Below are positions 35,368-43,779 of a DNA stretch of 44,277 bases, one piece after another. Location of the stretch: positions 1 through 44,277 of the forward strand of contig NZ_FCOX02000057.1 in NCBI RefSeq assembly GCF_900044055.2. The letters run 5' to 3'. Both the position numbers and the translations under genes were made by a program. The stretch's first letter is position 1. Each line of letters begins with the position of its first letter. This DNA comes from Caballeronia calidae. Lineage in GTDB: Bacteria > Pseudomonadota > Gammaproteobacteria > Burkholderiales > Burkholderiaceae. The notes under the pieces were generated by a model. It saw nothing but the letters and a program-made list of their open reading frames with translations. It made no database searches and was not told the DNA's origin.

Positions 35368-35755
35368 GATCTATCGGCAGTGAGGGAAAGACGTGCGGCG
35401 GGATACAAAGGAATGATGCGGGCGCAGCCGAAAAACATTGCGCAGGAAGGCGCGGCGCGCGTGGCGAAGAACGGCTGGAAACCGTTCGGCCCAGTCGCAC
35501 ATTGTAGCGAATCCCGCAGGGCTTTTCGGGCGAATGTGATGCGAACGCGTGCGGTCTTTGGCCCTTTTTTGCCGGAAAGCGCTTTTTGCCAGCGATAAAA
35601 AAGGGCGCAAGTGCGCATGCTTGAGTTTGACGATTCGCGCCCAACATCACGAAAGACGAAGCTCCCGAATTCCCTGTCACGTCACGGCAAGCGCGTGTTT
35701 CGCGTACGACGCTAGAATGATCGATTGCCTCAGGCGTTGACTTTCCCGATTTCTC
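35368..35755. other. Divergent intergenic region between aminotransferase and uvrB
   Basis: A 388-base non-coding region. It holds a 10-bp inverted repeat, GCCCTTTTTT (35561-35570) and AAAAAAGGGC (35597-35606). A -10-like TAGAAT (35713-35718) lies 38 bases before uvrB, but no convincing -35 precedes it. I looked for an SOS box (CTGT-N8-ACAG) ahead of uvrB and did not find one. Confidence 0.55.
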
Positions 35756-37852
<2,097 letters not shown>

Positions 37853-37890
37853 ACAATATGTAAGTGATTTTCAAGGGCTTGATGCACGAA

Positions 37891-37926
37891 GCGCGGCGAA
37901 CCGGACGGTTCGCCGCGCTTTTTTTT
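37891..37926 (+). terminator. uvrB terminator
   Basis: Perfect 12-bp stem GCGCGGCGAACC / GGTTCGCCGCGC with GGAC loop followed by eight T residues, 38 bases after the uvrB stop. Confidence 0.95.
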
Positions 37927-37994
37927 GTGGTCGCGCGGGACGTTCCGATCTCGCGAAAACCCTTACTGCATCTAGGTGTGTAAGCTCGCTCAAA

Positions 37995-38023
37995 TTGTTG
38001 CGCGGTTTGAACGATGCTAAACT
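37995..38023 (+). promoter_or_regulatory. Promoter of the ftrABCD operon
   Basis: TTGTTG (37995-38000) and TAAACT (38018-38023) with 17-base spacing. Transcription would start near 38030, directly at the Fur-box-like site, leaving a leader of about 200 bases before ftrA. Confidence 0.6.
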
Positions 38024-38031
38024 GACGAACA

Positions 38032-38050
38032 TTGAGAATGGTTCGTATTA
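38032..38050. promoter_or_regulatory. Fur-box-like site
   Basis: TTGAGAATGGTTCGTATTA starts eight bases after the -10 hexamer. It resembles Fur boxes of the GAGAATNATTCNNATT kind. Repression of an iron-uptake operon by Fe-Fur at this position is expected from family knowledge; binding itself is inference. Confidence 0.6.
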
Positions 38051-38227
38051 ACGTTCACGGAGTTGTGCTAGCGCGGCTCCGGCAAACGGCGGTCCGATCA
38101 TTCCAAACGGGAGGTTTTTGCCCGGCCGGCGCTTTCTTTTTTCCGGGCATCTGGCGTGCCGGTCCGGTGTTCCAGTGGCAAGGCTCGCGTGGCACGCGCG
38201 CCAATCGATAACAAGAAGGAGTTTCTG

Positions 38228-38773
38228 ATGGGTTCAACGTTGATGCGCGGCCTCGTCGCCGCCGCAGGTCTCACGGCGATGATGGCAGCCTCGGCCGCCG
38301 AATATCCGATCGGCAAGCAGCACATCGAGGGCGGCATGGAAACGGGTGCCGTCTACCTCCAGCCGATCACGATGGCGCCGGAAGGCATGATGCGCAAGGC
38401 GTCGGATTCGGATATCCACCTCGAGGCGGATATTCACGCGGTCAAGAACAACCCGACCGGTTTCGCCGAAGGCGACTGGATGCCGTATCTGAACGTGACG
38501 TATGAACTCACGAAGGTCGGCACGACGCAGACCGTGAAGGGCGACCTGATGGCAATGGTCGCGAGCGACGGCCCGCACTATGGCGACAACGTGAAGCTCT
38601 TCGGTCCGGGCAAATATCACCTGAAGCTGCATGTCTCGCCGCCGACGGAAACGGGCCACATGGCCTTCGGCCGTCACACCGACAAGGAAACGGGCGTTGG
38701 CCCGTGGTTCAAGCCGTTCACGATCGAATACGATTTCCCGTTCGCGGGCATCGGCAAGAAGGGCGGTTACTGA
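38228..38773 (+). CDS. ftrA: Periplasmic P19-type iron-binding protein
   Basis: Periplasmic ferrous-iron-binding protein of the P19/FtrA family, 181 aa, which delivers iron to the Ftr1 permease. A signal peptide ends near SAAEYPIG. The mature sequence has the family segments HIEGGMETGAVYLQPI, MRKASDSDIHLEADIHAVKNNPTGF, WMPYLNVTYEL, ASDGPHYGDNVKLFGPGKYHLKLHVSPP and HTDKETGVGPWFKPF. The conserved His and Met residues are the metal ligands in characterised members. Start 38228 has AAGGAG just upstream; ATG 38243 is an alternative. First gene of a four-gene iron operon. Confidence 0.93.
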   Translation: MGSTLMRGLVAAAGLTAMMAASAAEYPIGKQHIEGGMETGAVYLQPITMAPEGMMRKASDSDIHLEADIHAVKNNPTGFAEGDWMPYLNVTYELTKVGTTQTVKGDLMAMVASDGPHYGDNVKLFGPGKYHLKLHVSPPTETGHMAFGRHTDKETGVGPWFKPFTIEYDFPFAGIGKKGGY

Positions 38774-38828
38774 TCGTCCGTAGCGCCCGGCGTCCCGGAC
38801 CGGGCGCGTTCTTTCTCAGGAAGTACGC

Positions 38829-39161
38829 ATGAAACTGAAAAGCCAGATCGTCGCGCTCGCGGTATCCGTGTTCGCTTCCGGGATCGCATCCGCCGCGGAT
38901 CTGCCGACGTTCAAGCTCGAAATGAACGACGGCAAGCTCAACCCGGCGCGCATCGAAGTGCCGGCGGGACAGCGCATCAAGATCGAAGTGCACAACATCG
39001 GCAAGGGCGCGGCCGAGTTCGAAAGCGTGCAGTTGCGCAAGGAGAAGGTGCTCGCGCCGGGCGCCGATTCGTTCGTCGTGATCGCGCCGCTCGAGCCGGG
39101 CGAGTACAAGTTCTTCGACGACTTTCATCAGTCCGCGCAGGGCGTGATCGTCGCGAAGTAA
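38829..39161 (+). CDS. ftrB: Periplasmic cupredoxin-domain protein
   Basis: Small exported cupredoxin-fold protein of 110 aa. In FtrABCD systems it is proposed to oxidise Fe2+ for transport by the permease. The signal peptide is MKLKSQIVALAVSVFASGIASA. The mature part reads LPTFKLEMNDGKLNPARIEVPAGQRIKIEVHNIG and ends PGEYKFFDDFHQSAQGVIVAK. There is no Cys, so the copper site, if present, is not the classic type 1 set. It lies 55 bases after ftrA and 64 before ftrC, with ribosome site AGGAAG. Confidence 0.9.
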   Translation: MKLKSQIVALAVSVFASGIASAADLPTFKLEMNDGKLNPARIEVPAGQRIKIEVHNIGKGAAEFESVQLRKEKVLAPGADSFVVIAPLEPGEYKFFDDFHQSAQGVIVAK

Positions 39162-39225
39162 CGAACGCGCCGCGCGAGCGCCACATGCCGCGCGGCCGAA
39201 TGAAGTGGAATTGCGGAGGTTGGAA

Positions 39226-40077
39226 ATGGGGCAGGTACTTTTCATCGTATGGCGGGAGAGCGTCGAGGCGTTGCTCGTCGTCGGCATTCTCTACGCGTGG
39301 CTGAAGAACGGCGACCATCAGGCGCGCCGCGGCCTGCCTTATCTGTGGACCGGTGTCGTCATCGGTCTGCTCGCAGCCGTGGCGCTGGCCGCCGCGCTCG
39401 TCGGTTTCACGGAAGTGCTGTCGGGCGATGCGCAGGATTACTTCCAGACCGCGATGGTGCTGATCGCGTGCGTGCTGATCGTGCAGATGGTCTTGTGGAT
39501 GAAGCGCCACGGCCGCACGCTCAAGCGCGACATGGAGACGTCGCTGCAAAAGAGCACGCAGGACGGGCACTGGTGGGGCATCGCGGTGCTGGTCGCGCTC
39601 GCGATCGCGCGTGAAGGCAGCGAGACCGCCGTGTTTCTGTATGGCGTCGGCTTCGGGCAGTCGGGTCACGTCGACGCGTCGCAGTATGTCGCGATCGTCC
39701 TCGGCTTCGGGCTCGCGCTGCTGACCTTTTATCTGCTGCAGCTCGGTGGCAAGATCTTCTCGTGGCGCTCGTTCTTCCGCGTCACCGAAATCATGCTGCT
39801 GTTCCTCGCGGCGGGTCTGTTCGAGACGGGCGTCGACAAGCTGATCGACATGGAAGTGCTGCCGGTCATCGTGAATCAGGTGTGGAACACGTCGTGGCTG
39901 CTCGACGATTCGAGCACCTTTGGCTCGCTCGTCGCCGCGCTCACCGGCTATCGCGCGCATCCGGCGGGGATGAACCTCGTTGCGTATGCGGTGTACTGGA
40001 TCGTCATCTATCTTCTGCTGCGCCGTTCGAATCATCGGATGGCGCAGAAACAAAAGGCGGCAAGCCGTCCAGCATGA
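39226..40077 (+). CDS. ftrC: Ftr1-family high-affinity iron permease
   Basis: Inner-membrane iron permease of 283 aa with about seven membrane helices. The two REXXE iron-translocation motifs are visible: RESVE near the N-terminus (VWRESVEALLVVGILY) and REGSE in helix 4 (AIAREGSETAVFLYGVGFG). Start 39226 gives MGQVLFIVWRES and has ribosome site GGAGGT; ATG 39205 upstream is less likely. Its stop codon overlaps the ftrD start (ATGA), indicating translational coupling. Confidence 0.95.
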   Translation: MGQVLFIVWRESVEALLVVGILYAWLKNGDHQARRGLPYLWTGVVIGLLAAVALAAALVGFTEVLSGDAQDYFQTAMVLIACVLIVQMVLWMKRHGRTLKRDMETSLQKSTQDGHWWGIAVLVALAIAREGSETAVFLYGVGFGQSGHVDASQYVAIVLGFGLALLTFYLLQLGGKIFSWRSFFRVTEIMLLFLAAGLFETGVDKLIDMEVLPVIVNQVWNTSWLLDDSSTFGSLVAALTGYRAHPAGMNLVAYAVYWIVIYLLLRRSNHRMAQKQKAASRPA

Positions 40078-41489
40078 GTTCCGTAATGCCCAGAGGCCTG
40101 GAAAACCCCGGCCGGCTTCAGCAAGCCGGCCACTGGATGCAACGTCACGGCAGCGCGATCCGCATGATTCAGTGGGTCGTCGTTGCCGTGTACGCGTTTC
40201 TGATCATCGTTCCCGCCGTGATGCCGCTGCCCGACGGCTCCGCGCATCTGTGGAGCAATCTCACGCTCGCCGCGCAGTTCGTGTTCTGGGGCATCTGGTG
40301 GCCGTTCGTGCTGCTGTCGATGGTCATGCTCGGCCGCGTCTGGTGCGGCGTGCTGTGCCCTGAAGGCGCGTTGTCCGAGTTCGCGAGCAAGTTCGGCCGC
40401 GGCTGGGCGATTCCGCGCTGGATGCGCTGGGGCGGCTGGCCGTTCGTCGCATTCGGCCTGACGACGATCTACGGCCAGATGGTCAGCGTCTATCAGTATC
40501 CGAAAGCGGTGCTGCTCGTGCTCGGCGGCTCGACCGTGGGCGCGATGATCATCGGCGTGCTGTATGGCCGCGAGAAGCGCGTGTGGTGCAAGTACCTGTG
40601 CCCGGTGAACGGCGTGTTCTCGCTGCTCGCGCGTCTCGCGCCGTTTCACTACAAGGTCAACGAAGACGCCTGGCGACGCTCGTACACGAAAGGCGAGCAC
40701 GGCCATCGCGTGATTCCGATCAACTGCGCGCCGCTCGTCCCGCTGCGCAACATGAAGGGCGCCGCCGACTGCCACATGTGCGGCCGATGCAGCGGCCATC
40801 GCGACGCGATCGCGCTCACGTGGCGCTCGCCGTCGGAAGAAGTGGTCGGGCTCGGCGACAAGGCCGCGAACCCGTGGGACACCGCGCTGATTCTGTATGG
40901 CCTGCTCGGCATCGCGATCGGCGCGTTCCACTGGACCGTGAGCACGTGGTTCGTCGACCTGAAGCAATATCTCGCGGCGTGGCTCATCGATCACGACATC
41001 CTCTGGCCGCTCGACACCACCGCGCCGTGGTTCCTCTTCACGCACTATCCGGAGCAGAACGACGTCTTCTCGTGGCTCGACGGCACGATGGTCATCGCTT
41101 ATATCGTCGTGACGGGGCTCGTGTACGGCACCGCGCTGCTCGCGCTGCTCGCCGCGGGCACGCGCATGCTCGGCAGGTTCGACGCGACGCGTCTGCATCA
41201 CCTGACGCTCGCGCTGATTCCGCTCGCAGGCTGCGGCGTGTTCCTCGGCCTGTCGGCGACGACCGTGTCGCTGCTGCGCGCCGAGCACGTGCCGCTCTGG
41301 TGGGTCACGGATCTGCGCCTCGGTCTGCTCTTCATCGCGAACGCATGGAGCGCGTGGCTCGCGTGGCGCGTGACGAGCCGCTATGCGTCGACGCTTGTTC
41401 CGCGCGCACTCACGATGGTATGGTTTGTCGCTGCGCTGGCCGTCGCGGACAGCGCGTGGTACCTGATGTTCTGGGGCTTCACCCGATAA
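40074..41489 (+). CDS. ftrD: Membrane polyferredoxin of iron transport (NapH-like 4Fe-4S)
   Basis: Polytopic membrane iron-sulfur protein of 471 aa, thought to accept electrons released when Fe2+ is oxidised during uptake. Cysteine motifs are WCGVLCPEGALSEF, WCKYLCPVNGVFS and CHMCGRCSGHRDAI, a NapH/FixG-like arrangement. They lie between membrane helices at about 32-55, 66-88, 125-145 and 150-170, with further helices in the C-terminal half. Start 40074 overlaps the ftrC stop. The ftrABCD order matches the Brucella/Bordetella ferrous iron system. Confidence 0.93.
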   Translation: MSSVMPRGLENPGRLQQAGHWMQRHGSAIRMIQWVVVAVYAFLIIVPAVMPLPDGSAHLWSNLTLAAQFVFWGIWWPFVLLSMVMLGRVWCGVLCPEGALSEFASKFGRGWAIPRWMRWGGWPFVAFGLTTIYGQMVSVYQYPKAVLLVLGGSTVGAMIIGVLYGREKRVWCKYLCPVNGVFSLLARLAPFHYKVNEDAWRRSYTKGEHGHRVIPINCAPLVPLRNMKGAADCHMCGRCSGHRDAIALTWRSPSEEVVGLGDKAANPWDTALILYGLLGIAIGAFHWTVSTWFVDLKQYLAAWLIDHDILWPLDTTAPWFLFTHYPEQNDVFSWLDGTMVIAYIVVTGLVYGTALLALLAAGTRMLGRFDATRLHHLTLALIPLAGCGVFLGLSATTVSLLRAEHVPLWWVTDLRLGLLFIANAWSAWLAWRVTSRYASTLVPRALTMVWFVAALAVADSAWYLMFWGFTR

Positions 41490-41514
41490 ACCGTCCACGC
41501 CGTGTCGCACGGCA

Positions 41515-41538
41515 ACGAGAGCGAGAGCGAGAGCGAGA
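41515..41538. repeat. 6-bp tandem repeat ahead of GlcG-family gene
   Basis: Three perfect GCGAGA units (41521-41538) preceded by one variant ACGAGA (41515-41520). The array ends one base before the GTG start codon and replaces the normal ribosome-binding site with purine-rich repeats. Confidence 0.85.
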
Positions 41539-41539
41539 A

Positions 41540-41953
41540 GTGAGAACCAAACCTGTACTGACCGACGAAGACGTCAAGTCGATGGCCGCCGCCGCCGAGG
41601 CGCATGCGAAGGAACACAACTGGAACGTGACGATCGCGATCGTCGACGATGGCGGGCACCTGCTGCACCTGCATCGTCTGGAAGGGGCGGGCGCGAGCAC
41701 CGCCGAAATGGCCACGGGCAAGGCGCGCACCGCCGTGCTCGGCCGCCGCGAGACCAAGGTCTACGAAGACACGATCAAGCAGGGCCGCACGGCCTTCCTC
41801 AGCGCGCCGATGACCGCCATGCTCGAAGGCGGCGTGCCGATCTTCGTGGGCACGGATATCGTCGGAGCGGTGGGCGTGTCGGGCGTGAAGTCGGAACAGG
41901 ATGCGCAGATCGCCAAGGCGGGCATCGCGGCATTGGGCATCGAGAACGTCTGA
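41540..41953 (+). CDS. GlcG/HbpS family heme-binding-type protein
   Basis: A 137-aa protein of the GlcG/HbpS family. Typical segments are EHNWNVTIAIVDDGGHLLHLHRLEGA, AEMATGKARTAV, LEGGVPIFVGTDIVGAVGVSGVKSEQDAQIAKAGIAAL. Members form octamers; some bind heme or iron, many have unknown roles. There is no signal peptide, so it should be cytoplasmic. The likely start is GTG 41540, directly after the GCGAGA repeat; ATG 41582 is an alternative that would remove conserved residues. It follows ftrD by 50 bases and probably ends the iron operon. Confidence 0.88.
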   Translation: MRTKPVLTDEDVKSMAAAAEAHAKEHNWNVTIAIVDDGGHLLHLHRLEGAGASTAEMATGKARTAVLGRRETKVYEDTIKQGRTAFLSAPMTAMLEGGVPIFVGTDIVGAVGVSGVKSEQDAQIAKAGIAALGIENV

Positions 41954-41985
41954 TTCTTCCGCTGCGATTCGTCGCGGCAAACAAA

Positions 41986-42017
41986 AACGGCACGCCTTCA
42001 CATGAAAGCGTGCCGTT
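41986..42017 (+). terminator. Stem-loop after the GlcG-family gene
   Basis: AACGGCACGC (41986-41995) pairs with GCGTGCCGTT (42008-42017), with an inner TTCA/TGAA extension. Only scattered T residues follow (CGTTCG), so it is a weak intrinsic terminator that may end the ftr operon. Confidence 0.6.
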
Positions 42018-42099
42018 CGTTCGATCATCATCGCGTGGCTTGCGCATCGAGCGCATCGCGAAAGCGCGGGAACCAAAAAAAGCGGCTTCGCTTGCTATC

Positions 42100-42196
42100 G
42101 ACGACTGGCTGGTGTTTGCACGAAGGGGTCTGAATTCTCGCGTGCAAGTCGTCCTCGCTGGCTAAGGCCAAACACCTCTTGGCGAGGTGGTCCCCA
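42100..42196. other. Strongly foldable intergenic element, unassigned
   Basis: Stems visible on the plus strand: GACGAC (42100-42105) with GTCGTC (42148-42153), and next to it TTGCACG (42116-42122) with CGTGCAA (42141-42147). CTCGC (42154-42158) pairs with GCGAG (42182-42186), and TGGC/GCCA lies inside at 42159-42170. A longer-range GGTGTTTG (42111-42118) / CAAACACC (42169-42176) pairing would be an alternative fold or pseudoknot. Loop GGGG (42125-42128) could also reach CCCC (42192-42195). It sits between the convergent GlcG-family and hemP genes. It could be a small RNA, the hemP 3' UTR or a mobile-element end. I do not recognise a known family. Confidence 0.45.
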
Positions 42197-42228
42197 CAAT
42201 ACCCGGTACGTACTGCTGTTCTTGCCGC

Positions 42229-42477
42229 TTACTTCGTCAGGATCAGTTTGCCGAGACGCGTCGCGCGCAACTGATAGGTCTCCCCGTTATGCACGATGCT
42301 CACGTGGCTGCGCCCTTGCAGCAGCGCGTCGCTCTTGAGCGAGCGCTCGCCGTTGCTTTCCGCTGCGTGCGCGACATGAACCGTCGTGACGGTGGTCGTT
42401 TTCGGGCGGGTGATCGCGGCGTCGCGGACAGCCGGGCGGCGCAGCCTGAGCGTGGAGGATCGCGGCGTGTCGGTCAT
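42229..42477 (-). CDS. hemP: Hemin uptake protein HemP/HmuP
   Basis: Small protein of 82 aa with the HemP C-terminal signature SDALLQGRSHVSIVHNGETYQLRATRLGKLILTK; the first 45 residues are variable. In Burkholderia and Bradyrhizobium relatives HemP/HmuP acts as an activator of heme-uptake genes. Fur control is shown by a Fur-box-like site filling the promoter spacer upstream. No other heme-transport gene is adjacent, so it acts at a distance. Start 42477 has only a weak ribosome site. Confidence 0.92.
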   Translation of the reverse strand: MTDTPRSSTLRLRRPAVRDAAITRPKTTTVTTVHVAHAAESNGERSLKSDALLQGRSHVSIVHNGETYQLRATRLGKLILTK

Positions 42478-42512
42478 GGCGAAGTGTGTGCGTCCGTTGA
42501 TTCGATGGGTCT

Positions 42513-42542
42513 ATAGTAAATGATAACTATTCCTATTTGCAA
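42513..42542 (-). promoter_or_regulatory. hemP promoter with Fur-box-like site
   Basis: On the minus strand, TTGCAA (42537-42542) and TACTAT (42513-42518) with an 18-base spacer. AATGATAACTATTCCTATT at 42519-42537 resembles the Fur consensus and occupies the whole spacer, so Fe-Fur binding would block RNA polymerase directly. Confidence 0.65.
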
Positions 42543-42636
42543 CTAGACTTTCCGATTGAAGCACAACTTCTGATAGCCAGTCTCGATGCGGCCACAACTC
42601 TGCGCCGCCGCATCGAGGCACTTTCGCGGCAACCGC

Positions 42637-43125
42637 TCAATGCAGCGGGCTTTGATCCTGTCGGCCGTGCGCGAACTGGCGAATCAACCGCACGGTGTCG
42701 ATGTCCGATTCGCGATACGCCGACTTCACGATTTCCTGCGTCTGACGCTCGTCGGGCGTTGCATCCTCGTTCTCCGGCAGCGTGGTGCTGTAGCTGAAGC
42801 GCAGGAAGAGCTGGAGCGCGTCGGGCTGCTCGATCGCCATCGTGAGCGAGCCGCCGACGTAGTCGGCGGTCGGCAGGATGTCGTAGCGCACACTCGAACC
42901 GGGCGTGAGCGTCACACGATCGCGCACGGTGGCCTGACCGTAATGGAGTTCGCGCTCCATCGTGTCGCCATCGCGCGAGATGATGTCGCAGCTATCCAGG
43001 CCCAGCACGAACAACTGCGGCTGCTCGGCGCGCAGCACGAGCCCTTCCCAGAGCTGCTCGCGCGAGAGCGACTCCACGAGCGGATTGAGCGGATCGTTGA
43101 TCTGGATGAGGTGTTCGAAATTCAA
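42637..43125 (-). CDS. DUF1857/AtaL-like SRPBCC protein
   Basis: Soluble protein of 162 aa from the DUF1857 (AtaL-like) branch of the START/SRPBCC fold, with a probable hydrophobic ligand cavity. It begins NFEHLIQINDPLNPLVESLSREQLWEGLVLRAEQP and contains SSVRYDILPTADYVGGSLTMAIEQPDALQLFLRFSYST. The start is probably TTG 43125: the conserved (M)xFEHLIQIND beginning falls exactly there, and AAGGA lies ten bases upstream with no ATG nearby. Function unknown. It is 39 bases downstream of the OsmC gene, probably co-transcribed. Confidence 0.87.
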   Translation of the reverse strand: MNFEHLIQINDPLNPLVESLSREQLWEGLVLRAEQPQLFVLGLDSCDIISRDGDTMERELHYGQATVRDRVTLTPGSSVRYDILPTADYVGGSLTMAIEQPDALQLFLRFSYSTTLPENEDATPDERQTQEIVKSAYRESDIDTVRLIRQFAHGRQDQSPLH

Positions 43126-43164
43126 GACGACGGTTTCCTTGGACGTTCGTGTGCCCGCGATGCA

Positions 43165-43563
43165 TCACTGCGGTGCGAGTCCGGACTCGATGTGAATCGC
43201 GCCGGACAGGACCTTGTGCATCGGGCACGCATTGGCGATTTGCAAGAGCCGTTCCCGCTGTTCATCGGAGAGGGCGCCCGTGAGCGCGATGCGCCGGTCG
43301 ATGTTCGTGCCTTCCGCGGTGCTCTTCATCGACAACTCGACGTGCACCGCTTCGAGCGGCCATTCCTTGCGCTTCGCATACATCTTCAGCGTGATGGACG
43401 TGCAGGCGCCGAGGCTCGCGAGCAGCAGCGAGGCGGGTTCCGGTCCCGTGTCACCGCCGCCGATGCTGGCGGGCTCGTCGGCGATCCACGAATGCGTGCC
43501 GTCCGCGAGACGAACCTGATAGTCGATGTTGCCGATGCTTGCGGTCACGGAAGGTCCGGCCAT
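43165..43563 (-). CDS. OsmC family peroxidase-type protein
   Basis: A 132-aa OsmC-superfamily protein that reduces organic hydroperoxides with a two-cysteine mechanism. The two conserved cysteines are Cys54 (SLGACTSITLKMYA) and Cys113 (ANACPMHKVLSG). The conserved GGGDTGPEPASLLLASLGAC stretch is intact. It is shorter than Ohr/OsmC proper (about 140-145) and closer to the YhfA-like branch. Start 43563 is supported by AGGAGCAACGC. A longer upstream reading to 43635 is rejected. First gene of a pair with the AtaL-like gene. Confidence 0.92.
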   Translation of the reverse strand: MAGPSVTASIGNIDYQVRLADGTHSWIADEPASIGGGDTGPEPASLLLASLGACTSITLKMYAKRKEWPLEAVHVELSMKSTAEGTNIDRRIALTGALSDEQRERLLQIANACPMHKVLSGAIHIESGLAPQ

Positions 43564-43733
43564 GCGTTGCTCCTGTTCTGATTGCACTGTATGAATGACG
43601 AAAACGGCGCGGCGAGAACGGTCATTGTGACGCAATGCGTCCGTTCCTGCCGCACCGTTTCGCCGATTTCGACTGCTTCGGCGACAAGGCGCCTAGGAAT
43701 CCGCGCGGCAGACAGAATTTGAGCTGCCGGTAC

Positions 43734-43756
43734 TGACGCCACATCGTGCGGCGTCA
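43734..43756. other. Short inverted repeat between OsmC gene and transposase
   Basis: TGACGCC (43734-43740) and GGCGTCA (43750-43756) with a 9-base spacer. It lies in the 278-base non-coding gap that also must contain the end of the insertion sequence. It may be part of the element or unrelated. Confidence 0.45.
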
Positions 43757-43779
43757 ACGCCGATTGCGGTTTGGTCCGC

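Noticed and set aside
35368..35755. SOS/LexA box upstream of uvrB
   Set aside because: A CTGTCACGTCACGG-like stretch near 35684 lacks the second half-site; no CTGT-N8-ACAG is present.
42061..42165. Short plus-strand reading ending IDDWLVFARRGLNSRVQVVLAG
   Set aside because: It looks protein-like but has no start with a ribosome site and no recognisable family; the RNA-folding explanation is preferred, though a gene fragment cannot be fully excluded.
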